A DNA stretch of 64,000 bases. Source: Plotosus lineatus. Taxonomy: Eukaryota; Chordata; Actinopteri; Siluriformes; Plotosidae. The DNA is taken from positions 10,059,580 to 10,123,579 of the forward strand of contig CM045729.1 of assembly GCA_024760905.1 (NCBI GenBank). Direction: 5' to 3'. Under the pieces are notes generated by a model. That model searched no databases. It worked only from the letters and a program-made list of their open reading frames with translations, and was not told the origin of the DNA. Positions within the stretch are counted from its first letter, which is position 1, and the number at the start of each line of letters is the position of its first letter. Of this stretch, positions 54,961-64,000 are shown one piece after another. Made by a program: the position numbers and the translations under genes.

Positions 54961-56975
54961 GCCTCAGCAATAGCATAGCTGTGGCCGTAAGGTCGTCGGT
55001 GCTTGTCGTGGCGGTAATCCCCGAACCCGGTGGTGGACACCTGCGGTGAAGGGGGCCGTCCAGCTGAAGAAGGAGGCCTATCGGGTTTTATTAGCCTGTG
55101 GGACTCCTGAGGCAGCAAACGGGTACCGGCAGGCCAAACGTGCTGCAGCCGAGGCTGTCGCAGATGCAAAATCTCGGGCGTGGGAGGAGTTCGGTGAGGG
55201 CCTGGAGAGTGATTATCGGTTGGCCTCAAAAAGGTTCTGGGCCACCATCCGACGCCTCAGGAGGGGGAAGCAGTTCTTCACAAACACTGTTTACGGTGGA
55301 GGTGGGGAGCTGCTTACCTTGACTGGGGATGTTGTTGACACGTGGAGGACAGACTTTGAGGACCTTCTCACTCCCACCAACACGCCCTCCCTGCCAGAGA
55401 AAGACCCTCGGGGTTCGGGTGAGGGTCCGCCCATCACTGGAGTGGAGGTCACTGAGGTTGTCAAAAGCTCCTCGGTGGTCGAGCTCCGGGTTGGACGAGA
55501 TCCGCCCGGAATACCTCAGGACTCTGGATGTTGTAGGACTGTCTTGGTTGACACGTCTCTGCAACATCGCGTGGTCATCGGGGGCTGTACCTCTGGATTG
55601 GCAAACTGGGGTGGTGGTCCCAATTTTTAAGAAGGGGGACCGGAGGGTGTGATCCAATTATCGGGGAATTACACTCCTCAGCCCACCTGGTAAAGTCTAT
55701 GCAGGGGTACTAGAGAGGAGGATCCGACCGATAGTCGAACCTCGGATTCAGGAGGAACAATGTGGTTTTCGTCCTGGCCGCAGCACTCTTGACCAACTCT
55801 ATACGCTCCACAGGATTCTGGAGGGGGCATGGGAGTTTGCCCAATCTGTCCACATGTGCTTTGTGGATTTGGAGAAGGCTTTCGACCGTGTCCCTCGAAA
55901 GATCTTGTGGGGCGTGCTCCGAGAGTACGGCATTCCGGATCCGTTGCTACGAGCTATTTGGTCGCTGTATCACCGGAGCCAGAGTTTGGTCCGTATTGGT
56001 AACAGCAGCTCGGATTCGTTTCCGGTGGGAGTTGGAGTCCGCCAAGGCTGTCCTTTGTCACCGATTCTGTTCATAATTTTTATGGACAGAATTTCTAGGC
56101 GCAGTCGAGGCGATGAGGGGTTCTGGTTCGGTGGCCATCGGATATCATCTCTGCTTTTTGCGGATGATGTTGTCCTTTTGGCTTCATCAAGTCGGGCCCT
56201 CCAGCTCTCATTGGAGCGATTCGCAGCTGAGTGCGAAGCAGCCGGGATGAAGATCAGTACCTCCAAGTCCGAGGCCATGGTTCTCAGTCGGACAATGGTG
56301 GAATGCACCCTCTGGGTCGGGATGAGGTCCTGCCCCAAGTGGAGGAGTTTAAGTATCTTGGGGTCTTGTTTACGAGTGAGGGAAGGATGGAGCGAGAGAT
56401 CGACAGACGGATCGCTGCAGCCTCTGCTGTTAAGCGGTGCCTGTACCGGTCCGTCGTGGTGAAAAAGGAGCTGAGCCGCAAGGCGAAGCTCTCAATTTAC
56501 CAGTCGATCTACGTTCCAACCCTCACCTATGGTCACGAGCTTTGGGTAATGACCGAAAGAACAAGATCACGGATACAAGCGGCTGAAATGAGCTTTCTTC
56601 GCCGGGTGGCGGGGTTCTCCCTTAGAGATAGGGTGAGAAGCTCCGCCATCCGGGGAGAGCTCGGAGTAGATCCGCTGCTCCTCCGCATTGAGAGGGGCCA
56701 GTTGAGGTGGCTCGGGCATCTGGTTAGAATGCCCCCCGGACGCCTCCCTGGTGTGGTGTTTCGGGCATGTCCAACCGGGAAGAGACCCCGGGGTCGACCT
56801 AGAACACGCTGGAGGGACTATGTCTCTCGGCTTGTCTGGGACCGCCTCGGTGTCCCCCCGGGAGAGTTGGAGGAAGTGGCTCGGGAGAGGGATGTCTGGA
56901 CCTCTTTGCTAAGGTTGCTGCCCCCGCGACCCGACCCCGGACTAAGCGGAAGAAGATGAGAGATGATGAGAGATG
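54961..56975 (+). mobile_element. LINE N3 (same family as N1 and N2), 5' truncated, 13-bp target duplication
   Basis: Flanked by aactcatcgcttc at 54948-54960 and 56976-56988. Reads GYRQAKRAAAEAVADAKSRA, then frameshifts, then FVDLEKAFDRVPRKILWGVL, RQGCPLSPILFIIFMDRISR, LLFADDVVLLASSSRALQLS and the C-terminal DYVSRLVWDRLGVPPGELEE ... DPGLSGRR. No endonuclease. Ends with agatga-type repeats. The clade is uncertain; I/Nimb-like is my best guess. Confidence 0.87.
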
Positions 56976-57174
56976 AACTCATCGCTTCATGCTGGTCTCT
57001 TATGGCTTGATTTCATCTGGTTGTTTGTAAATGACAACACAAAACCAAAATTTGGTTTCACAACATTCAGCAGTTTGAAATGTGTTTTATAATTCCTGAT
57101 GGGAATTCAAAACCAGATGTTGAAATGTTACCATCCTGCATGATGCTGAATGAAGAACTCTTCTGGCCACTTAC

Positions 57175-57298
57175 CCATATCTGGTGGAATGATGTTAACA
57201 TGCATTTCATCTGAGAAACATCTCGCTCCTGATATGCGTTGCAGAAGAACATGAAGCCCTGGCAGGTATGTAACCACCCCAGCTCTGCTACAGAGCAC
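57175..57298 (-). CDS. Candidate exon a of the unidentified minus-strand gene
   Basis: 124 bases, acceptor ctctccag, donor GTAAGT. The frame that would join exon b in phase reads CSVAELGWLHTCQGFMFFCN and AYQERDVSQMKCMLTSFHQI. Another frame is open as well, so the assignment is tentative. Confidence 0.35.
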
Positions 57299-57439
57299 CT
57301 GGAGAGAAAAAATATTGCAAATATGCTGATGAATGTATTACACAGCTCTCACAACTCTAGTAAATAAAGCCAGAGAGGAGTACAAGTCTTCATTTCTATT
57401 TCCAGAACTTAATAAGTGACTATCATGTAACTCTCTTGG

Positions 57440-57745
57440 TGGGGCCGGTGGTGTAGTGGTTCGGGTGCTGTGCTCATGATCGGGAGGTTGTGAGTTCGAA
57501 TCCCACTGGGACCCTCACTGTGCTAAGACCCCTGGGCAAGGTCTCAACCACAAGTGTGCCTCTGTTCACCCAGCAGTATAAATGGGTACCAGTAAAATAT
57601 ACTGGGAAGGGAACCTGCCATGGACTAGCGTCCCATTCAGGGGAAGTTGAACTCCTGGTAGCTTCACGCTACAGAAACTGGGGATAAGTACTGGTCTGAT
57701 GAGCCACGAGGCTAAGCCACTAGGCTCGGGTGTAAAACCCAATAG
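57440..57745 (+). mobile_element. tRNA-derived SINE (third family)
   Basis: Box A TGGTGTAGTGGTTCGGGTG and box B GAGTTCGAATCCC, then a body with ctgggcaaggtctcaac and tataaatgggtaccagtaaa. Unrelated in body and tail to the other SINEs in the window. Confidence 0.72.
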
Positions 57746-58249
57746 ACTTACTTGTGTAACTCTGTATTTACCAGTATTACACGATATCTATTGATTTAAA
57801 TAAGCTCTTTTTCAATGGTACTTTGTGTGTAATTGTAAGGACCTCATTGGAAATCGGTTTTTACCAAACTTTGTGGGCAATCCTTGATTTAAACTACACT
57901 TATCCAGGGTATTTTTAATTATGTATTTATTTATTTATTTTATTGTGTTTGATATTCTACATTTGCATAACTAGTTGTTCCCAAATCTTTATTTAATATG
58001 TTACATATACTTGTTCTCGTCTAGTCTTGTTATTTCATTTTATATACTTTATATTTTATTTTGGTTTTCTATACTGGAATATCTCATTTTACACCAGTAA
58101 TGCAAATAATTTATCAGTTTAGTTTATTTATTCGTAGTACATTGGTGGAAGCTTTGTACAAGTAATTTTTGCTTTTTATGCCATGGAAGAAATCCATAAT
58201 TATAAACTATCGTATGGGATAAATTATTATTGACTGATATATTGCACTA
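57746..58249. other. No recognised gene
   Basis: AT-rich sequence. Confidence 0.5.
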
Positions 58250-58587
58250 TTCATTCATTTTCTGTAACCGCTTCATCCTAATTAGGGTCACGGGGAGGCT
58301 GGTGCCCATCCCAGCCAACTTAGGGCGAGGGCAGAATACACACTGGACAGCTCACCAGGCTGAAAGGGCTGAAACACGCTGACGGCTTAGCAGCCTACTC
58401 TTGTCGAAAGTCAACAATGGTTCTTTTACATGCCTCAAACAGGTAGACAGTGAGAGACATGGCCGGCCTTTGATAACCCAGTTAGCTGCACTGGGGGGGG
58501 GGCAACCTTGTGGAGAGTGGGACTCGAACCCCCAACCTTTGGATCAGCGATCCAGCGCCTTATACCACTAGACCACCACTGCCCAGA
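58250..58587 (-). mobile_element. SINE of the first family with L2-like tail, full length
   Basis: Minus strand: box A TGGTCTAGTGGTATAAGGC, box B GGTTCGAGTCC, body, and tail cattcattttctgtaaccg ... ctaattagggtcacggggag at the left. Confidence 0.83.
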
Positions 58588-58704
58588 TTGCACTATATGT
58601 ATGAATATTATTTGCGAATGTTGAAATCAATAAAATCAACCAATCAATCAAATGTCATAAATTAAACTTACTCCCAAAGTTCAAAAACCACAGAACCTTA
58701 CATG

Positions 58705-60886
58705 TAAACTGAAACTTACATGAACTTCTGCGTGGACAGCACTGTGCCAACACGGAGGGTACGGTGCTTCTCCAACAACCACCCGTGGCTCACCCCTGAG
58801 CTTAAAGTCTTCCTGAACCAGAAGAAGAGGGCTTTCATCTCGGGGGATCGAGAGGAGCAGAAGAAGGTCCAGCATGAGCTCCAGTGGAGGATCAGGAGGG
58901 CCAAGAAGTATTATGGGAAGAAGCTGGAGGAGAAGCTGGCTCAGAACGATGTGCGGGACGTCTGGAGAGGACTAAACACTATGTCTGGATTTGGGCAGAG
59001 TGTCAGAGGGACAGCTGATGGGGACCAGCACTGGACGGATGACCTGTTACTTTAACAGATTTGATTCTCTCCCCTCCACCTCTACCCCACTCTACCCCTT
59101 CCCTGTTCCCCCCTCTTCACATGTCTCCAGACCAGCGGACACCTCCCCCCTCCCCAGGCCAACTTCACTTGACTGCAGCAGCCCCACAGACACATCCCCC
59201 TCCCTCTGCTGCCCACCCCAGTCCCCCCATCTCTCTCACGTCGGACCAGGTGAGGAGACAGTTGAGGCGACTAAATCAGAGGAAATCTGCAGGACCAGAT
59301 GGCATCAGTCCCAGGCTGCTGAGGACCTGTGCGGACCAGCTCTGTGATGTCCTATGCCAACTCTACAACCTGAGCCTCAGCCTGGAGAAGTTTCCTGTCC
59401 TGTGGAAGACCTCCTGTGTGGTCCCGGTTCCTAAAACAGCTCAAGCCAAGGAACCGGCCCACTACAGACCAGTCGCTCTGACCTCCCACCTCATGAAGAT
59501 CATGGAGAGGCTCCTCCTCGACCACCTCCACTCTGTGGTGAGCCCCACCCTAGACCCGCTGCAGTTCGCCTGCAGGCCCAACATCGGAGTAGAAGACGCC
59601 GTCATCCACCTTCTGTAGCAGGCGCTCACCCACCTGGAGATCGCCGGTAGCGCTGTGAGGGTCATGTTCTTTGACTTCTTCGACGCCTTCAACACCATCA
59701 GGCTGGTGCTTCTGCGGGGGCAGCTGGAGGACGTGGGAGTGGACGGACATCTTGCTGCCTGGATCATCAACTACCTCACTGACCGTCCACAGTACGTGCG
59801 GCTGTGAGTCAAATGTGTTAGTCTGCAGCACGGGGGCACCCCAAGGGACCGTCCTCTCACCTTTCCTCTTCACCATCTACACCTCAGACTTCACCTATAA
59901 CACGGACAGCTGCCACCTCCAGAAGTTCTCTGGCGACTCCGCCATCATGGGCTGTGTGTCAGAGGGGAACGAGCTGGAGTACCGGTCAGTCATCGTCGAC
60001 TTTGTGGACTGATGTGAGCGCAACCACCTGTGCTTGAACACTAGGAAGATGAAGGAGATGGTGGTCGACTTCAGGAGAAGTACACCAACACACTCACTGG
60101 TGAACATCCAGGGACAGGACATTGAGACAGTGGACTGTTTCAAGTACCTGGGGGTTCACCTCAAAAATAAACTGGACTGGTCCCACAACACTAACGCCCT
60201 GTAGAAGAAGGTCCAGAGTCGCCTCCACCTTCTGAGGAGACTTAAGTCCTTCGGAGGATGCAGACCTCTGCTCAGGATATTTTATGACTTTGTGGTAGCA
60301 TCTGCAATCCTCTACGCTGCTGTCTGCTGGGCCCCGGGGAGCACAGAGCAGGACCGAAAACAACTGAACAAGCTGGTCAGGAGGGCCAGCTCTGTCCTGG
60401 GCTGCCCACTGGACTCTGTGGAGGAGATGGGTAAGAGGAGGATGGTAGCCAAGCTCACATCCATCATGGACAACAGCTCTCACCCACTGCACCAGACTGA
60501 GCAGCTCCTTCAGTGGATGACTGAGACATTGTCAGTGCAGGAAAAAGCGTGATCGCAGGTCTTTCTTCCCCACCACTGTCAGACTGTACAACATGACTCT
60601 GTAACTGTCTGTGCAGAAACCGATGACGTGCAATAAAAAAAAACCTTGCACTTTAATCAACCACATCAACCACACTGTGACTGTGAACTATATCAATCAA
60701 AATATCATGCATTCAAGATACATGTACATTTGTATATTAGCCAGTTTACAAAGTTTTTATTGTATATTATTTATATATATATATATTTTTTTTTTTTATT
60801 GTATTTTATTGTTCTGTTCTAATGATGACTCAACGATGTTACACATTTCTGAGCTATTTTGCACCCCCTACTGACGGCACTTCAAG
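58705..60886 (+). mobile_element. Rex1 LINE, degenerate, endonuclease missing
   Basis: Reads FSNNHPWLTPELKVFLNQKK, SAGPDGISPRLLRTCADQL, YRPVALTSHLMKIMERLLLD, MFFDFFDAFNTI, TGAPQGTVLSPFLFTIYTSD, FKYLGVHLKNKLDWS-like sequence and ASAILYAAVCWAPGS. These are Rex1-family (CR1-related) fish LINE motifs. In-frame stops occur at about 59617 and 60010 and 60202, and TGA at 59805. The YADD box is altered (FSGDSAIM). 3' UTR ends gcaccccctactgacg. Confidence 0.85.
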
Positions 60887-61020
60887 AATCTGGCCCGCCT
60901 TTGATAACCCAGTTAGCTGCACTGGGGGGGGACAGTGACAACCTTGTGGAGAGTGGGACTCAAACCCCCAACCTTTGGATCAGCGATCCAGCACCCTATA
61001 CCACTCAACCGCCACTGCCC
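60887..61020 (-). mobile_element. SINE head fragment (first family)
   Basis: Minus strand head (box A altered to TGGTTGAGTGGTATAGGGT; box B GGTTTGAGTCCC) and the first part of the body, directly next to the Rex1 end. Confidence 0.7.
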
Positions 61021-61260
61021 CGGGTGCAGGCTGCTGCACAAATCCAAAAAGTTAGAGTTTCAAGGTATCGGCCCCGCCCACACACCAGAGTACAGAAAGG
61101 ATTGGCCCTCCGCTGCACACGACAGCAAGAAGTGACATTGAAAATAGATGTATAGATTGAAATGAGTGAGATTTATTTATGTTTTTGTTTTATTTTATGT
61201 CATTTTTTCTGTATTTTATTTAGAAAACAGCGAAATTATGTATTAGTTATTGTGTTTAGA

Positions 61261-61440
61261 AAAGACACCTGCTAAAGTAGAAAGAGCTGTATTGAGCTGC
61301 ATTCTCATTTTCAGTGTTGTGTGAAAAGAATGTGGTGACATGCAATGCAATCACTGGGCTGCGTCTGCACAATTTAAATAAAGAGGAAAAAACAGGAAAA
61401 TGACATGCAATTTCATAACATCCTGTTCTATTTTTATATT
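61261..61440. repeat. Duplicated TRIM 3'-flank segment (partner 1664-1845)
   Basis: About 180 bases with gagctgcattctcattttca and gcaatgcaatcactgggctg; right of it this copy holds two SINEs that copy A lacks. Confidence 0.8.
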
Positions 61441-61489
61441 AAAACGAATTAAAATACATTACTGATCACAGGGCAGTGGAAGCTGGTGG

Positions 61490-61665
61490 TAATTTGCAGG
61501 ATCACTGATCCCAAGGTTGGGGGTTCAAGCCCCACTCGCCACGGGTTGTCACTGTCCCCCCCTTACCCCAGTGCAGATAACTGGGTTAGCAAAGGCCGGC
61601 CATGTCTCACTGTCTATGGTGAGAGGTTCATGTAAAAGAACCATTGCTGACTTTTACCATTTTAA
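61490..61665 (+). mobile_element. SINE fragment (first family)
   Basis: Box B GGTTCAAGCCC, body caaaggccggccatgtctca and aaagaaccattgctgacttt; no tail. Confidence 0.68.
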
Positions 61666-61869
61666 TCCACATATTACCCAGGCATCATCAATTGGTCTTT
61701 TTTCTTTCGTCAACACCCAGCGTGTCCTCAGATTCCTGTTTTTGGTGAATAGCACGACAGTAAGAGTACCTGATGTGAAATTAGTACAACCTCTTGAGAC
61801 ACTTTTGTGCTCACCATGCTGGGAAACAGTGATTATTGGAGAACTTTCAGTCTGCAGATTTTATAAGTC

Positions 61870-62150
61870 GGTTTAACCTAATTCGGGTTGCGGGGAGGCT
61901 GACACCCATCTCAACCAACTCCGGGTGAAGCATTCGTGAGAACATTACAGAACATTTGGATCACGAATCAGCCAACTGTGCATGTTTTTGGACTGTGGGA
62001 GGAAACCGGAGTGCCTGGAGGAAACCCAGACAAGCACAGGAAGAACATGCAAACCACACAGAAACACGAATGTTGTTCCCGGGAATCAAACCCAGGGCCT
62101 TCCTGCTGTGAGGTGGATATATTAATCACTGCATCACCATGCTGCCCTCC
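61870..62150 (-). mobile_element. tRNA-derived SINE (second family)
   Basis: Minus strand head GGCAGCATGGTGATGCAGTG, box B GGTTTGATTCC, body and an L2-like tail. In TRIM A only its head survives (1858-1975). Confidence 0.7.
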
Positions 62151-62155
62151 CAAAT

Positions 62156-62187
62156 TATTATTATTATAGTTATTCCTATTATTATTA

Positions 62188-62230
<43 letters not shown>

Positions 62231-62233
62231 TTC
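62156..62233. repeat. ATT/TTTA array
   Basis: ATT units followed by about eight TTTA units. Confidence 0.92.
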
Positions 62234-62255
62234 TTTTTTATTTTGTTTGCATTAA

Positions 62256-63030
62256 ACAGTGTCTGAGATCAATAAGTTTAAAACACTGACTCATTTGCCA
62301 AGCCACTTAATAATGTAGAGAGACAATGTTCACAGGGAGGCTGGAGCCTATCTCAGCCGACATTAATCGGGGTACCCAAGTCCATCACGGGGAGAAGCTG
62401 AAACTTGAAAGTCAGAAATGTAAACTTGGCTCCATCTGCTGTAGGATTTGAAACACTGCAAGTATTTTGACATTTTTGTCGTTTCATATTTTGGAGGAGA
62501 TGGTGTGTGTGTGTGTGTGTGTGCATGTTGACAGACTGAATTTCTCAGTAGCACACTTGGTCAGTACACTTGGTGAAGGTGAAGCTCACCATGAACATTT
62601 CGCAATGTAATATCCAATAGATGATTCCTGTGTAATTTTTTTTTTTTTTTATCGTTTTAATTCCATCCTGTAATTTATATGTTTGTGGAAGTCCTGAAAA
62701 CCAAGGTTGTGGAAAAAGTCTGCTGGCGTCATGTTACTTTAATATCACATGATTTTACTTGAACAAATCTTTATTTCAACAGAACATTTCATTATTTTCT
62801 ATTATTTGGAGAACTCGGAATAAAATCATTTCAATATTTCCAGTTTTTATTGTATTTTGATTTCACAGACGAAGTGAGACGGAATGACGTCATAAAACTT
62901 CAAAAACGTTTTACAATGAAGTGTTCAGTGGTTTTGTAAAACAACCATTCACAAAGAATAAACTTTAATCTGCAATATATCATTAATGAACTGAAATAAA
63001 ACAAAACCAGCTCCGACTGATCTGATTCGC
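62256..63030 (-). repeat. 3' flank of TRIM copy C
   Basis: Matches the copy A flank at 2075-2870 closely; TG array at 62502-62523. Confidence 0.8.
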
Positions 63031-63557
63031 TTACAGAGACTGAAGTGGGCGGAGCTTTAGAGGAGATTCTTCACCACAAACCCCGAGGAATGGCAGTAAT
63101 GTATCAGTGAATGTGTGTGTGAAAGTGTGGATGTGTTTGTTAGTGAGCGGGTCGGAGAAGGACAGTTTTCCTCTGTCCCAGTCCAACTGGACTCTGATCC
63201 TCTGGAGTTTCTGTGATACTGAGAGGAGAGTCTCTGTCTGTGGTGTAGAAACTGCTCCATATTCACCAACATAATACCCCACATACCAGATTCCACTCCG
63301 GGAGAACATCCCCATCTTCCTCTGAGCAGATTCTCTCATCACACCCACATTCCACCATGTACAGTCTCCAACATCAACATCCCAGCAGTGAGTTCCTGAG
63401 TTAAAACCCTCAGAGCCCAGAATACAGGAATCATAATTATTAAATCTCTCTGGATTATCAGGAAGTTTCTGTTTCTCATCACTGAGTCTCACACTGGTCA
63501 GATCATCAGATACAATGAGGTTCGGATGAGCGGTGTTGGGGTCCAGAGTTACAGGTA
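63031..63557 (-). CDS. TRIM copy C: PRY-SPRY exon (gene continues past the window)
   Basis: 527 bases, open, stop TAA at 63031-63033. [36 protein letters not shown] and [13 protein letters not shown], ending LRPLQSL as in copy A. Acceptor TTTTCAG preceded by an AC array. Exons 1-5 would lie beyond 64000, so whether the gene is intact cannot be told. 63558-64000 is intron, nearly identical to 3397-3810 of copy A, including the AAT array at 63812-63836. Confidence 0.87.

Positions 63558-63565
<8 letters not shown>

Positions 63566-63604
<39 letters not shown>
63566..63604. repeat. AC microsatellite at the SPRY acceptor of TRIM C
   Basis: About 19 units, the longest of the three paralogous arrays. 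Confidence 0.92.
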
Positions 63605-63606
<2 letters not shown>

Positions 63607-64000
63607 TAAGAGAAAATAGAAACTCTGTAAGAAACTCTGAAGCTTGAAGTCTCTGCTGCGCTCCGTTGGTTCCTCGGTGTCTCTGCTCAATACAAACACT
63701 GAACGGAGAAAGTTTTTCTTGAATGAATGAGCCACAGTCTGATCTTCAACTTTCAAAATAAACTGTCGACTGCATCCCCGAGGAACCGAATTAAACACGA
63801 ACACTTTTATCATAATAATAATAATAATAATAATAAGAAGAAGAAGAGAATATCACACAAATTCTCCCACTTTTTGAAATATAAAACGTTCTGCTGCTTC
63901 GAGACCACCTCACTGCTGATGCTGCTACGACCTGAACCCGGATGAAGCAGATGATGATGATTATGATAACAATACATACATTTTTTACACAAGAGAGCTT

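Overview
The window is vertebrate nuclear DNA, almost certainly from a ray-finned fish. The evidence is spliced host genes with GT-AG introns (TRIM ubiquitin ligases of the fish type, rsph14, an atypical dual-specificity phosphatase), a fish-style mobile-element mix (Rex1, RTE-like, L2-like and a fourth LINE family, Tc1 elements, a Gypsy LTR element, tRNA-derived SINEs) and many long dinucleotide and trinucleotide arrays. Roughly two thirds of the window is recognisable mobile or repeated DNA. The species cannot be named from the sequence. All gene identities are from recognised motifs read by eye; no search was run.

Layout. 1-1,660: a LINE tail and a Tc1 remnant. 1,660-6,650: TRIM copy A (minus strand, six coding exons, premature stop). 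6,650-10,470: RTE-like LINE pieces, a Tc1 tail, TA/CA/GA arrays and a LINE remnant. 10,600-15,520: exon-like pieces of an unidentified basic protein, a SINE, and a complete LTR-bounded Gypsy element lacking its reverse transcriptase. 16,101-21,435: rsph14 (minus, five exons) with a frameshift in the last exon; its first intron holds SINEs and a Tc1 copy with both terminal inverted repeats. 24,850-26,770: phosphatase exons (minus), the first broken by a Rex1 tail. 26,870-30,015: a nearly intact RTE-like LINE. 30,500-38,050: more LINE pieces, including an RTE-like element carrying a second, twin-primed LINE. 38,570-41,230: TRIM copy B, the only copy that is open from start to stop. 42,209-48,030: another RTE-like LINE with an L2-like LINE nested in it. 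48,050-54,600: duplicated blocks, a LINE fragment and unidentified exons. 54,961-56,975: a 5'-truncated LINE with a 13-bp target duplication. 58,700-60,890: a degenerate Rex1. 61,260-64,000: the 3' flank, last exon and partial intron of TRIM copy C, which runs off the window.

The host theme is a tandem, same-strand TRIM cluster (A, B, C), each unit being RING and B-box, coiled coil, PRY-SPRY. TRIM proteins of this type are ubiquitin ligases, many of them interferon-inducible and antiviral in fish. Copy A carries a perfect ISRE-type motif just upstream of its start codon but a broken reading frame; copy B has an open frame but a degraded motif. rsph14 (cilia) and the phosphatase are unrelated neighbours.

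I see no new multi-gene system. The most unusual observations are a SINE family that occurs with two different LINE-derived tails, one of which appears to be the 5' leader of the local RTE-like LINE fused to its 3' end; paralogous empty sites that date individual insertions; a twin-primed LINE insertion; and a Gypsy element missing only its RT core. There are no CRISPR arrays, operons, rRNA genes or credible free-standing tRNA genes.
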